DNA of 64,000 nt from Pseudomonas reactans (GCF_013385825.1 NZ_JACAPG010000018.1:186001-250000), one strand, 5' to 3'; shown: positions 1 to 9,324, counted from the first letter of the stretch. The notes: a model not told the origin generated them from the sequence alone. Program-made: numbers and translations.

Positions 1-746
1 AACAGGAAGGCGAAGATCACGCTGACCAAGCCGATATCCAGCGCGCCTTTGATATCCAGCTGCAGGAAGGTCGGGGCCAGGGATGGCGGCATCGAAACAA
101 CGCCGCCGAACGCGGTGACGCCCAGCAGGATTGAAACGATGGTGACCGCCAGGATGCCGATCAGCACCGCACCGCGTACCGCCAAGGCTTCCAGGGCGAC
201 GATCAGGATAAAGCCAAACGTAGCCAGGATCGGCGCGGGTTTTTTCAGGTCGCCCAGGCCCACCAGGGTGTTGGGGTTGCCGACCACGATCCCGGCGTTA
301 TGCAGGGCGATCAGCGCCAGGAACAGGCCGATACCGGCGGCAATCGCCGAGCGCAGCGGCAGTGGGATGGCGTTGATGATCCATTCACGAATACGGAAGA
401 TCGACAGCAGGAAGAACAACACCGCCGAGATAAACACCGCACCCAGCGCCACCTGCCAGGTATGGCCCATGTGCAGGACCACGGTGTAGGTAAAGAAGGC
501 GTTGAGGCCCATGCCGGGCGCGAGGGCGATCGGGTAGTTGGCGATCAGGCCCATCACGGTCGAACCGATGGCGGCCGCCAGGCAGGTCGCGACAAACACC
601 GCGCCCTTGTCCATGCCGGTCTCGCCGAGGATGCTCGGGTTCACGAACAGGATGTAGGCCATGGCCAGGAATGTCGTGATGCCCGCGAGGATCTCGGTGC
701 GCACGTTGGTGTTGTGTGCCTTGAGTTGAAACAGCTTTTCCAGCAT
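1..746 (-). CDS. NCS2 family purine permease, AzgA type (partial)
   Basis: The minus strand reads open from an ATG at 746 to the window edge (about 248 residues), so the C-terminal half is missing. The translation begins MLEKLFQLKAHNTNVRTEIL and runs through hydrophobic segments, with the AzgA/PbuG signatures TFLAMAYILFVNPSIL, ALAPGMGLNAFFTY and PLPLRSAIAAGIGLFLA. These belong to proton-coupled purine (adenine, guanine, hypoxanthine) transporters of the inner membrane. The true gene is not among the obvious plus-strand frames of this stretch, which are shadows. The exact base transported cannot be told from this half. The 173 bases to the next gene show no purine riboswitch that I can recognise. 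Confidence 0.9.
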   Translation of the reverse strand, partial: MLEKLFQLKAHNTNVRTEILAGITTFLAMAYILFVNPSILGETGMDKGAVFVATCLAAAIGSTVMGLIANYPIALAPGMGLNAFFTYTVVLHMGHTWQVALGAVFISAVLFFLLSIFRIREWIINAIPLPLRSAIAAGIGLFLALIALHNAGIVVGNPNTLVGLGDLKKPAPILATFGFILIVALEALAVRGAVLIGILAVTIVSILLGVTAFGGVVSMPPSLAPTFLQLDIKGALDIGLVSVIFAFL

Positions 747-919
747 GCCTGCTCCCAGTGACGCTCTGTGGCGTCGTGATTTGTTGACCTCTAAGTCAAA
801 GCACAAACTGCGCCAAGCGCCTGTGGTTTCAGAGAGGATCGGAAAAAGCGGCGCATCATACCAGCAGCCGAGGCCTTGAGGCATACTGCGCCGACGTTTA
901 AACCAAGGTCATTTGCAGC

Positions 920-1366
920 ATGAAAAACGCCAGCCCGTGGAGTCTAGCCCTGATCCCCTGTATCAGCCTGTTGCTCGGAGCAGCACCGGCCTGGGGCGCG
1001 ACTGCACCGCCGTTGAGCGAAGTGCGTGTGTTCCAGGTCGAGTCGGCGGCGTGTAAGGAAAGCATCCCCGAGCGCGCGCAGAGTACGCAGATGTGTACGC
1101 ACCGTGGGCCTACCAAGGTTTCCGTCATGGAGGTGGGCCTCGGTAACAACCCCATGGGCCGCTTCGATGGCGCTGAATTGAATGGGCAGCGCACGGCGGT
1201 TTGCCAGGTCGGCAACATCAGCGAGGTGTGCGACGGCGCGGGCACACTGATGGGCTACATCTATGTGTTTGATCTGAATGTCGAGGCCCAAGGCTGGTTC
1301 CAGTACAGCAACTCCTCGATCAATCCCCCGCAAAACACCCTGACCACGCAGCTCAATATCCGCTGA
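920..1366 (+). CDS. Small secreted protein, DUF4879/YolA-like
   Basis: A 148-residue protein with a clear Sec signal peptide (hydrophobic LALIPCISLLLGAAPAWG, cleavage near residue 27), so it is exported. The mature part has paired cysteines (SAACKES, TQMCTHRG, TAVCQVG, SEVCDGA) that could form disulfides, and the conserved-looking block PMGRFDGAELNGQRTAVC followed by GWFQYSNSSINPP. This resembles what I recall of DUF4879, named for the Bacillus YolA protein, whose function is unknown. It stands alone between a divergent permease and the aldehyde oxidoreductase operon. The family call is from memory. Confidence 0.65.
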   Translation: MKNASPWSLALIPCISLLLGAAPAWGATAPPLSEVRVFQVESAACKESIPERAQSTQMCTHRGPTKVSVMEVGLGNNPMGRFDGAELNGQRTAVCQVGNISEVCDGAGTLMGYIYVFDLNVEAQGWFQYSNSSINPPQNTLTTQLNIR

Positions 1367-1463
1367 TCAATCCGCTTGAACGCTCAATACCTCGGGCAGT
1401 CGTACCCCTTGAGACGGCGACTTCCCTGAACGCCGCGGACGTACACCAACCCGTGAGGTGTTT

Positions 1464-1970
1464 ATGAGCGCGACCCCCAATGGCGCGGCGGCCCAGCCGT
1501 TCGTCAGCCACTCGATATGCCTGCGCCTCAACGGCAAGGACCGCCAACTGGATGTGTTGCCCTGGACCACGCTGCTTGATCTGTTGCGTGAACAACTCGA
1601 CCTGGTCGGCAGTAAAAAAGGCTGCGACCACGGCCAGTGCGGTGCCTGCACGGTGTTGCGCGACGGCAAACGGATCAATGCCTGCCTGACCCTGGCGGTG
1701 ATGTGTGACGGTGCCGAACTCACCACCATCGAAGGCCTGGCCGACGGCGAACAACTGCACCCGATGCAGCAAGCCTTCATCAAACACGATGCCTTCCAGT
1801 GCGGTTATTGCACCCCCGGTCAGATCTGTTCGGCCATCGGCCTGGTCAATGAAGGTCGCGCCCACGACACCGCGCAGATCCAGGAACTGATGAGTGGCAA
1901 CCTGTGCCGCTGTGGGGCCTACAGCAATATCCGCGATGCCATCGAGGACGTTGTGGGAGGTGAGCAATGA
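1464..1970 (+). CDS. paoA: Aldehyde oxidoreductase 2Fe-2S subunit (PaoA/YagT type)
   Basis: Small iron-sulfur subunit of a xanthine-oxidase-family molybdoenzyme. It passes electrons from the molybdenum site to FAD. Both 2Fe-2S motifs are present: the ferredoxin-like CDHGQCGACTV with a later NAC, and the helical CGYCTPGQICS ... NLCRCGAY. The start is the ATG at 1464, 6 bases after GAGG; a GTG at 1458 would overlap that ribosome site. It is about 168 residues and lacks the Tat signal that extends E. coli PaoA (about 229 residues), so export is not supported here. The stop overlaps the next start as ATGA, giving a tightly coupled three-gene operon. Confidence 0.9.
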   Translation: MSATPNGAAAQPFVSHSICLRLNGKDRQLDVLPWTTLLDLLREQLDLVGSKKGCDHGQCGACTVLRDGKRINACLTLAVMCDGAELTTIEGLADGEQLHPMQQAFIKHDAFQCGYCTPGQICSAIGLVNEGRAHDTAQIQELMSGNLCRCGAYSNIRDAIEDVVGGEQ

Positions 1971-2956
1971 ATCCTTTCCAATACAGCAAGCCGGTCGATG
2001 TCCAAGAGGCCGTGCACCTGAGCAGCGCTGCGTCGCGCTTTATCGCCGGTGGCACGAACCTGCTGGACCTGATGAAAGAAAACATCAGCCGCCCCGAGCA
2101 TCTCATCGATATCACGGGGCTGCCATTGAATGAGGTGCAGGAAACCGCCGACGGCGGGGTGCTGATCGGTGCCCTGGTGAGCAACGCCGACCTGGCCTGG
2201 CACCCGCTGATCGAACAGCGTTACCCACTGCTATCCCAGGCCATCCTCGCTGGCGCCTCGCCGCAACTGCGCAATATGGCCAGTACCGGCGGCAACTTGT
2301 TGCAGCGCACCCGTTGCTACTACTTTTATGACGCCACGGTGCCTTGCAACAAACGCGAGCCCGGCAGCGGCTGCCCGGCACGCACGGGGTTGAATCGCAT
2401 TCATGCCATCCTTGGCGCCAGTGAACAGTGCGTCGCGACGCATCCTTCCGACATGTGCGTGGCGTTGGCGGCGCTGGACGCGCGAGTGCATGTGGAAGGT
2501 CGTGCAGGTGCTCGTGTTATCGAGTTTGCCGACTTCCATCGCCTGCCCGGCGATGCGCCGCAGCGTGACAACCAGTTGGCTGATGATGAGCTGATCACTG
2601 CCATCGAACTGCCTGCAGACAATCTGGCAAACCACAGCAACTACCTGAAAATCCGCGACCGCGCCTCCTATGCGTTCGCCCTGGTGTCCGTTGCTGCAGC
2701 TTTGGAGCTGGACGGCGACCGTATCGTCGACGCACGTCTGGCCCTGGGTGGCGTAGCCCATAAACCCTGGCGTGATCGCGCGGTGGAAGCCGCGCTCATT
2801 GGCCAGCTCGTCAGCCGCGAAACCTTCAGCCACGCCGCCGACGCGCTGCTGCAAGACGCAGAACCCCTGGAACACAACGGCTTCAAGATCAAGCTGGCAC
2901 GCCGGGGAATTATTCGTGCCCTGAGTGATGCGGCTGTCGCAGGAGAACGCCCATGA
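1967..2956 (+). CDS. paoB: Aldehyde oxidoreductase FAD-binding subunit (PaoB/YagS type)
   Basis: Middle subunit of 329 residues with the CO-dehydrogenase flavoprotein fold: FIAGGTNLLDLMKENI near residue 25 and NMASTGGNLLQRTRC near 103 bind FAD. Four cysteines at about 117, 127, 136 and 155 lie in an inserted loop (RCYYFYDATVPCNKREPGSG). This insertion is known from PaoB and 4-hydroxybenzoyl-CoA reductases, where it holds an extra 4Fe-4S cluster, so the enzyme should carry three Fe-S clusters in all. It overlaps both neighbours by four bases (ATGA) and is certainly translated with them. The symbol follows E. coli by domain and order. The substrate is unproven. Confidence 0.9.
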   Translation: MNPFQYSKPVDVQEAVHLSSAASRFIAGGTNLLDLMKENISRPEHLIDITGLPLNEVQETADGGVLIGALVSNADLAWHPLIEQRYPLLSQAILAGASPQLRNMASTGGNLLQRTRCYYFYDATVPCNKREPGSGCPARTGLNRIHAILGASEQCVATHPSDMCVALAALDARVHVEGRAGARVIEFADFHRLPGDAPQRDNQLADDELITAIELPADNLANHSNYLKIRDRASYAFALVSVAAALELDGDRIVDARLALGGVAHKPWRDRAVEAALIGQLVSRETFSHAADALLQDAEPLEHNGFKIKLARRGIIRALSDAAVAGERP

Positions 2957-5136
2957 CCGCTATTGGAAAACCCTTGGACCGGGTTGACGGTCTGCTCAAG
3001 GTCACAGGTAAAGCGCGTTATGCCGGTGAGTTTCCCGAGGAGGGCCTGCTGCATGGCAGCGTGGTGTCCAGTACCGTCGCCAAAGGCCGTGTATTGCGCA
3101 TCGATGCTTCCAGGGCGCTGGCCCTGCCGGGCGTGGTGGAGGTGATCCATCACCTCAATCGCCCCAAAATTGCCGGCTACGACGACGCTTTCCAGGATGC
3201 CGACGCCGCCGACGGCTCGCCGTTTCGTCCGCTCTACAACGACCGCGTGCTGTACAGCGGCCAGCCCCTGGCCCTGGTGATCGCCGACAACCTTGAGCTG
3301 GCGCGGCATGCTGGCTCCCTGGTGCATATCGAGTACGAGACCGAAGCCTTCGAAACCGACTTGTTGGCTGTGCAGGAACAGGCTCACGCCTCGCCGCAAA
3401 CCCCGCCCAAGCCACGCGGCAACTTTCAGGCCGAATGGACCGGCGCCGCCATCAGCCTGGACGTGCATTACACCACGCCCATCGAACACCACAACCCGAT
3501 GGAGCCCCACGCCAGCACGGTGCTGTATCAGCCGGACGGCACCCTGCATATCCATGACAAGACCCAGGGCCCGCAGAACTGCCAGGCCTATGTGCAAAAA
3601 GTCTTCGGCCTGGATAAAAGCCAGGTGCGTATCTTTGCCGCGTTCGTCGGCGGCGCGTTTGGTTCCGGCCTGCGTCCGCAGTACCAATTGCCGCTGGCCG
3701 TGATGGCCTCGTTGGCGCTCAAGCGTTCAGTGCGGGTCACGCTGACGCGCCAGCAGATGTTCACGTTCGGCTATCGCCCGCGCACTCTGCAGCGCCTGCA
3801 ACTCGGCGCCGCCGCTGATGGGCGCCTGCTGGCGTTGGGGCACACTGCCATTGGCCAGACTTCGCGTTTCGAAGACTTCAGCGAACACGTCGTCGAATGG
3901 AGCGGCATGCTCTACCACTGTGACAACGTGCAGCTTACTTATAAGTTGGTGCCCCTGGACGTGTTCACGCCTTTGGACATGCGCGCGCCGGGCGCAGCCC
4001 TCGGCGTGATTGGCCTGGAGTGTGCCATGGACGAACTGGCCTGCGCACTGGGGATGGACCCGGTGCAACTGCGGCTGATCAACTACGCCGAACGCAACCA
4101 GAACGAAGACAAGCCCTGGTCCAGCAAAGCCCTGCGCGAGTGTTACCGCGAAGGCGCCGAGCGTTTTGGCTGGAGCCAGCGCAACCCGGAACCGCGCAGC
4201 ATGCGCGACGGCCGCCAGTTGATCGGCTGGGGCATGGCCGGCGGCGTGTGGGAGGCTATGCAGATGAAAGCCAGCGCCAGGGCAAGGCTCGACGCTAACG
4301 GCAAACTGACGGTCAGCAGCGCCACCACCGATATCGGCACCGGTACCTACACGGTGATGACCCAGATCGCGGCGCAGGCCAGCGGTGTGGCGGTTGAAGA
4401 TGTGGCGTTTCTGCTGGGCGATTCATCATTGCCCACCGCGCCGTTGCAGGGCGGTTCATTCACGGTGTCCTCCGTCGGCACTGCCGTGCAGCAAGCCTGC
4501 GAGGCCTTGAATGCCAAGCTGCTGAACATCGCACGGCAGACTTACCCGGTATTCAAGGACGCCGAAGCCGTGCGCTTCGAAGACGGTCTACTGCATACCG
4601 GCGACGTGAGTGTGTCGCTGGCGCAGTTGGTCAAGGACAGCGGCGAAGATGCGCTGCAAGTGCAGGTCGACAGCGAACCCGACAAAAAACGCGAGGGCTA
4701 CAGCACCGCCACTCACTCAGCCGTCTTCGTCGAGGTGCAGGTGGACGAAGACCTGGGCACCATCAAGGTCCGCCGGGTGGTCAGCGCGATTGCTGCTGGG
4801 CGTGTGGTCAACCCGAAAATGGCCCGCAGCCAGATCCTCGGCGGGGTCGTATGGGGCATCGGCATGGCATTGCATGAAGAAACCCAGATCGACCATCAGC
4901 TGGGGCGCTACATGAACCACAGCCTGGCGGAGTACCACATTCCGGTTAACGCCGATATTGGCGACATTGACGTGGTGTTTGTCGAAGAGCACGACGAGAT
5001 CGTCAACGCCCTGGGGTCCAAGGGCGTCGGTGAGATTGGTATCGTTGGGGTCGCAGCGGCGGTGGCCAATGCGATTTATCACGCCACCGGCAAGCGGGTG
5101 CGGGAATTTCCCATCACCCTCGACAAGGTGCTCTAG
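2953..5136 (+). CDS. paoC: Aldehyde oxidoreductase molybdenum-cofactor subunit (PaoC/YagR type)
   Basis: Large catalytic subunit of 727 residues. It starts with the family pattern IGKPLDRVDGLLKVTGKARY and has the cofactor-binding stretches FVGGAFGSGLRPQYQ, DMRAPGAALGVIGLE and DIGTGTYTVMTQIAAQ. The catalytic glutamate of the family is present near the C-terminus in NALGSKGVGEIG. In this family PaoABC enzymes oxidise aromatic and other aldehydes to acids. No XdhC/PaoD-type chaperone for cofactor insertion is seen within the window, so maturation must use a gene elsewhere. The stop codon shares the palindrome CTAG with the stop of the converging MFS gene. Confidence 0.92.
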   Translation: MTAIGKPLDRVDGLLKVTGKARYAGEFPEEGLLHGSVVSSTVAKGRVLRIDASRALALPGVVEVIHHLNRPKIAGYDDAFQDADAADGSPFRPLYNDRVLYSGQPLALVIADNLELARHAGSLVHIEYETEAFETDLLAVQEQAHASPQTPPKPRGNFQAEWTGAAISLDVHYTTPIEHHNPMEPHASTVLYQPDGTLHIHDKTQGPQNCQAYVQKVFGLDKSQVRIFAAFVGGAFGSGLRPQYQLPLAVMASLALKRSVRVTLTRQQMFTFGYRPRTLQRLQLGAAADGRLLALGHTAIGQTSRFEDFSEHVVEWSGMLYHCDNVQLTYKLVPLDVFTPLDMRAPGAALGVIGLECAMDELACALGMDPVQLRLINYAERNQNEDKPWSSKALRECYREGAERFGWSQRNPEPRSMRDGRQLIGWGMAGGVWEAMQMKASARARLDANGKLTVSSATTDIGTGTYTVMTQIAAQASGVAVEDVAFLLGDSSLPTAPLQGGSFTVSSVGTAVQQACEALNAKLLNIARQTYPVFKDAEAVRFEDGLLHTGDVSVSLAQLVKDSGEDALQVQVDSEPDKKREGYSTATHSAVFVEVQVDEDLGTIKVRRVVSAIAAGRVVNPKMARSQILGGVVWGIGMALHEETQIDHQLGRYMNHSLAEYHIPVNADIGDIDVVFVEEHDEIVNALGSKGVGEIGIVGVAAAVANAIYHATGKRVREFPITLDKVL

Positions 5137-6374
5137 ACCTTCGCGGGTTCTTCCACGGGCACATGCATGCGGTCTCGGTTGGCCAGGGTCGGAAACAACT
5201 TGATCCAGACCCCGGTCACCACCAGCGTACCGATCCCGCCCATGACCACGGCGGGCACGGTGCCGAACCAGTGGGCGGTAATCCCGGATTCGAACTCGCC
5301 CAACTGGTTGGACGCGCCGATAAACAGGCCGTTGACCGCACTGACCCGCCCGCGCATTTCATCCGGCGTCTCCAACTGCACGAACGAGGCGCGGATCACC
5401 ATGCTGATCATGTCCGCCGCGCCCAGCACCACCAGCACCGCCAGGGAGAACCAGAACGAGGTGGACAGGCCAAAGGCGATGGTCGCCACGCCGAACACGC
5501 CGACGGCCGTGAACATCACGCGGCCCACATGACGGTCCACCGAGAACCGCGCCAGCCACAGCGACATCAACAATGCGCCCACCGCCGGCGCCGAACGCAG
5601 CAGGCCCAGGCCCCAGGCGCCCGTCAGCAGGATGTCTTTGGCAAACACCGGCAGCAACGCGGTGGCGCCACCCAGCAGCACGGCGAACAGATCAAGGGAG
5701 ATGGCACCGAGGATATCCGGGCGGCTGCGGATGAAGCGGATGCCAGCGAGCAGGGAGTCCAGGGTGGCCTTGCCTTTGTTGAGTGGCGTCTGGCGAGCGG
5801 GCAAATTCAGGGTCAGCACACAGGCGATAAGGTACAGCACCACGGTTGGGCCATAGACCCAGACGCTGCCAAACGCATAGAGCAAACCGCCGAGGGCCGG
5901 GGCGACGATGGTTGCCAGTTGCTGGGCCGACTGCGACGAGGCCACGGCTCGCGGGAATAAAATGCTGGGCACGATGCTGGGCAGCATCGCCTGGGTGGTG
6001 GGCATTTCAAACGAACGCGCGGCACCGAGCAGGAAGGCGAGGATGAAGATCATCTCGCGGGTCACATTGCCGGTCAGCCCGCCGATGGCCAGGCTCAGGG
6101 CAATCAGCGCCTGCACAGTCTGGCAGATGGCGGCGACCTTGCGCCGCTCATAACGATCGGCCACATGCCCGGTGTGCAGCATGAACAATACGCGGGGCAC
6201 GAATTCCACCAGGCCGACCAAGCCCAGGTCCAACACATTGCCGGTCAGTTGGTAGAGGTTCCAGCCGATGGCCACGGTGAGCATCTGGAAGCCGCTGGCG
6301 GTGAAGATGCGCGCCAACCAGAACGCGATGAAAGGGCGGTGGTGACGCAACAGCAATGCGGGTTCACTAGGCAT
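5133..6374 (-). CDS. MFS transporter, EntS-like (MFS_3)
   Basis: A 413-residue integral membrane protein with about 10-12 hydrophobic helices. It opens with HHRPFIAFWLARIFTASGFQ and has the MFS loop motif HTGHVADRYERRKV after the second helix, together with FVQLETPDEMRGRVSAVNG, a pattern typical of the EntS/MFS_3 group of exporters. Such proteins export small molecules including siderophores, but the substrate here is unknown. It converges on paoC with a 4-base overlap of stop codons and is not part of that operon. No strong ribosome site precedes the ATG at 6374. The 318 bases upstream contain the cio promoter region. Confidence 0.85.
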   Translation of the reverse strand: MPSEPALLLRHHRPFIAFWLARIFTASGFQMLTVAIGWNLYQLTGNVLDLGLVGLVEFVPRVLFMLHTGHVADRYERRKVAAICQTVQALIALSLAIGGLTGNVTREMIFILAFLLGAARSFEMPTTQAMLPSIVPSILFPRAVASSQSAQQLATIVAPALGGLLYAFGSVWVYGPTVVLYLIACVLTLNLPARQTPLNKGKATLDSLLAGIRFIRSRPDILGAISLDLFAVLLGGATALLPVFAKDILLTGAWGLGLLRSAPAVGALLMSLWLARFSVDRHVGRVMFTAVGVFGVATIAFGLSTSFWFSLAVLVVLGAADMISMVIRASFVQLETPDEMRGRVSAVNGLFIGASNQLGEFESGITAHWFGTVPAVVMGGIGTLVVTGVWIKLFPTLANRDRMHVPVEEPAKV

Positions 6375-6521
6375 CGGGAGTTCAGGTCAGGGCCGGAGGG
6401 AGCGCCGAGATTATCATCAAGTTGTAACAGATAGTTGCAAGAACTGATCTGAGGCAGTCTGTCACGCGGCAAAAGACCACACAGTTCAATCCCGAAAATG
6501 GGACTACTCTTTCAGCAATGC

Positions 6522-6535
6522 TTGATCCAGATCAA
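6522..6535. promoter_or_regulatory. ANR/FNR box upstream of cioAB
   Basis: TTGATCCAGATCAA is a perfect dyad match to the FNR/ANR consensus TTGAT-N4-ATCAA. It lies 158 bases before the cioA start and 148 bases before the divergent MFS start. ANR is known to repress cioAB in P. aeruginosa under low oxygen, so a similar role is likely. The rest of the 6375-6692 gap shows no gene. Confidence 0.8.
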
Positions 6536-6692
6536 TGTCCGCCCGGGCATCGACCTGGCGGCCTCAGGGCCAGATTCCCTACGCGGTGGGTTAAAAAAAG
6601 AAACGAATTGAAATTCGCCAGACTCCATATCCGTGGGGGCAGTGGGTGCAGGCTCCCGCCAGCAGCCGGTATTACCTGACAGAGGAAGACTT

Positions 6693-8135
6693 ATGTTCGG
6701 TTTGGAGGCGCTAGATCTCGCCCGAATTCAATTCGCGTTCACCATCTCTTTCCACATCCTGTTCCCGGCGATCACCATCGGCCTGGCCAGTTACCTCGCG
6801 GTGCTGGAAGGCTTGTGGCTCAAGACGCACAACGACACCTACCGTGACCTCTACCATTTCTGGTCGAAGATCTTTGCCGTCAACTTCGGCATGGGCGTGG
6901 TCTCCGGGTTGGTCATGGCCTACCAGTTCGGCACCAACTGGAGCCGTTTCTCAGACTTCGCTGGCGCCGTCACTGGGCCGCTTCTTACGTACGAAGTGCT
7001 CACGGCCTTCTTCCTCGAGGCCGGTTTCCTGGGTGTAATGCTGTTTGGCTGGAACAAGGTGGGGCGCAACCTGCACTTCTTCTCCACCGTGATGGTGGCT
7101 GTCGGCACCTTGATTTCCACGTTCTGGATCCTCTCGTCCAACAGCTGGATGCAAACGCCCCAGGGCTTTGAAATCATCGATGGCCGCGTGATCCCGACCG
7201 ATTGGTTCGCCGTGGTCTTCAACCCCTCGTTCCCTTATCGCCTGGCGCACATGGCCACGGCGGCGTTCGTAGCGACTGCGTTCTTCGTCGGCTCCTCGGC
7301 GGCCTGGCACTTGCTGCGTGGCAAGGACAACCCGGCGATCCGCAAAATGCTCTCGATGGCCATGTGGATGGCCCTGATCGTCGCGCCTATCCAGGCGGTG
7401 ATCGGTGACTTCCACGGCCTGAATACCTTGAAGCACCAGCCGGCGAAAATCGCCGCGATTGAGGGGCACTGGGAAAACATCGGCAACGAACCGACGCCGT
7501 TGATCCTGTTCGGCTGGCCGGACATGAAGGAGGAAAGGACCAAATACGCCGTCGAGATCCCGTACTTGGGCAGCCTGATCCTCACCCACTCCCTGGACAA
7601 ACAGGTGCCGGCGCTCAAGGAATTCCCGCCGGAAGACCGCCCTAACTCGACCATCGTGTTCTGGTCGTTCCGGGTCATGGTCGGCCTGGGCTTCCTGATG
7701 ATTTTCACCGGCCTGTTCAGCCTCTGGCTGCGCCGGGGCGACAAGATGTACACGTCCAAACCGTTCCTCTACCTGGCGTTGTGGATGGGGCCGTCCGGGT
7801 TGATCGCGATTCTTGCCGGCTGGTTCACCACCGAGATCGGCCGTCAGCCGTGGGTGGTGTATGGCTTGATGCGCACGGCGGATGCGTCCTCCGGGCATAG
7901 CCTGGCGCAGATGACCATCACCCTGGTGTTGTTCGTGGTGGTGTACTTCGCGCTGTTCGGCGCAGGCCTGGGCTACATGATGCGCCTGGTGCGCAAAGGC
8001 CCTGTGACCCACGAAGGCACCGAGCCAACCCACGGTGGCCCTGGCCAGAAACGCACACCGGCCCGTCCGTTGTCGGCTGCCGATGATGATGGCAACGATG
8101 ACGACCACACCCACATCCAGCACAAGGGGCATTGA
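6693..8135 (+). CDS. cioA: Cyanide-insensitive bd-type quinol oxidase subunit I
   Basis: Haem-bearing subunit of the CioAB terminal oxidase, which oxidises ubiquinol and reduces oxygen to water in the inner membrane, and which resists cyanide. The start is ATG 6693 after AGAGGA; the frame is open upstream but has no ribosome site there. It is 480 residues. Visible landmarks are LARIQFAFTISFHILFPA (axial His), WSKIFAVNFGMGVVSGLVMA, PYRLAHMATA (second axial His) and GDFHGLNTLKHQPAKIAAIE in the quinol loop. The quinol (Q) loop is short, as expected for Cio rather than E. coli CydA. The C-terminal tail is rich in Asp and His (DDDGNDDDHTH). It is followed one base later by cioB. Confidence 0.95.
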   Translation: MFGLEALDLARIQFAFTISFHILFPAITIGLASYLAVLEGLWLKTHNDTYRDLYHFWSKIFAVNFGMGVVSGLVMAYQFGTNWSRFSDFAGAVTGPLLTYEVLTAFFLEAGFLGVMLFGWNKVGRNLHFFSTVMVAVGTLISTFWILSSNSWMQTPQGFEIIDGRVIPTDWFAVVFNPSFPYRLAHMATAAFVATAFFVGSSAAWHLLRGKDNPAIRKMLSMAMWMALIVAPIQAVIGDFHGLNTLKHQPAKIAAIEGHWENIGNEPTPLILFGWPDMKEERTKYAVEIPYLGSLILTHSLDKQVPALKEFPPEDRPNSTIVFWSFRVMVGLGFLMIFTGLFSLWLRRGDKMYTSKPFLYLALWMGPSGLIAILAGWFTTEIGRQPWVVYGLMRTADASSGHSLAQMTITLVLFVVVYFALFGAGLGYMMRLVRKGPVTHEGTEPTHGGPGQKRTPARPLSAADDDGNDDDHTHIQHKGH

Positions 8136-8136
8136 G

Positions 8137-9144
8137 ATGGGTATTGATCTTCCGCTGATCTGGGCCGTGATCATCATCTTCGGCATCATGATGTACGTGG
8201 TCATGGACGGCTTCGACCTGGGTATCGGCATCCTGTTTCCGTTTATCCCCGGCAAGACCGACCGTGATGTGATGATGAACACCGTGGCACCGGTCTGGGA
8301 CGGCAACGAAACCTGGCTGGTACTGGGCGGCGCGGCGTTGTTCGGTGCGTTCCCGCTGGCCTATTCGGTGGTGTTGTCGGCGCTGTACCTGCCGCTGATC
8401 CTGATGCTGATCGGGCTGATCTTCCGCGGCGTGGCGTTTGAGTTCCGCTTCAAGGCCAAGGATCACAAGCGCCACCTGTGGGACAAGGCGTTTATCGGCG
8501 GCTCGTTGGCGGCGACGTTCTTCCAGGGCGTGGCACTGGGGGCGTTTATCGACGGTATTCCGGTGGTGAACCGCCAGTTTGCCGGTGGTTCACTGGACTG
8601 GGCCACGCCGTTCACGATGTTCTGCGGTGTGGCGCTGATCGTCGCCTACGCCTTGCTCGGCTGCACCTGGCTGATCATGAAAACCGAAGGCCCGTTGCAG
8701 GAAAAGATGCACAACCTGGCACGGCCACTGGCCTTCGTGGTGTTGGCGGTGATCGGCATCGTGAGCATCTGGACGCCGTTGACCCACCCGGAAATCGCCT
8801 CGCGCTGGTTCACCCTGCCGAACCTGTTCTGGTTCCTGCCGGTGCCGATTCTGGTGTTGGTGACCATGTACGGGCTGATCCGTGCGGTGGCACGTAATGC
8901 GCACTACACGCCGTTCCTGCTGACGCTGGTGCTGATTTTCCTGGGCTACAGCGGCTTGGGCATCAGCCTGTGGCCGAACATCATCCCGCCGTCCGTCTCG
9001 ATCTGGGACGCCGCCGCGCCGCCGCAGAGCCAGGGCTTCATGCTGGTGGGCACCTTGTTCATCATCCCGTTCATCCTGGGCTACACCTTCTGGAGCTACT
9101 ACGTGTTCCGCGGCAAGGTCACCCACGAAGACGGTTATCACTAG
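8137..9144 (+). CDS. cioB: Cyanide-insensitive bd-type quinol oxidase subunit II
   Basis: Partner subunit of CioA, 335 residues, with eight or so membrane helices and the CydB-family opening LPLIWAVIIIFGIMMYVVMD followed by GFDLGIGILFPF. NTVAPVWDGNETWLVLGG is the most conserved CydB block. The start is the ATG at 8137, one base past the cioA stop; the longer open frame reaches back into cioA and is not used. It forms the heterodimer with CioA and is co-transcribed with it and the small gene that follows. Confidence 0.95.
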   Translation: MGIDLPLIWAVIIIFGIMMYVVMDGFDLGIGILFPFIPGKTDRDVMMNTVAPVWDGNETWLVLGGAALFGAFPLAYSVVLSALYLPLILMLIGLIFRGVAFEFRFKAKDHKRHLWDKAFIGGSLAATFFQGVALGAFIDGIPVVNRQFAGGSLDWATPFTMFCGVALIVAYALLGCTWLIMKTEGPLQEKMHNLARPLAFVVLAVIGIVSIWTPLTHPEIASRWFTLPNLFWFLPVPILVLVTMYGLIRAVARNAHYTPFLLTLVLIFLGYSGLGISLWPNIIPPSVSIWDAAAPPQSQGFMLVGTLFIIPFILGYTFWSYYVFRGKVTHEDGYH

Positions 9145-9156
9145 GAGGGTCGTTCC

Positions 9157-9324
9157 ATGTCCGGCAAACCTTCGTTGCGCGAGATCGAACAGGCCGAGAA
9201 ACAACCGTTGTGGCGGCGCCTGGGGTGGCTGGCGATGATCTGGACCGGCAGCGTGCTGGCCCTGTTTGTCGTGGCCAGCCTGATGCGCATGTTCATGAAT
9301 GCGGCGGGCCTGACCACTCACTGA
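9157..9324 (+). CDS. DUF2474 small membrane protein of the cio operon
   Basis: A 55-residue protein beginning MSGKPSLREIEQAEKQPLWR, with one membrane helix (WLAMIWTGSVLALFVVASLM). It starts 12 bases after cioB behind a strong AGGAGG site. DUF2474 proteins accompany CioAB in Pseudomonas and are thought to play the part CydX plays in E. coli, a single-helix accessory subunit. It is too short for ordinary ORF calling. A rho-independent terminator follows directly, so it is the last gene of the operon. Confidence 0.85.
   Translation: MSGKPSLREIEQAEKQPLWRRLGWLAMIWTGSVLALFVVASLMRMFMNAAGLTTH

Noticed and set aside
1..761. Two plus-strand open frames (49-489 and 300-761)
   Set aside because: Both are shadows of the purine permease that reads cleanly on the minus strand to the window edge.
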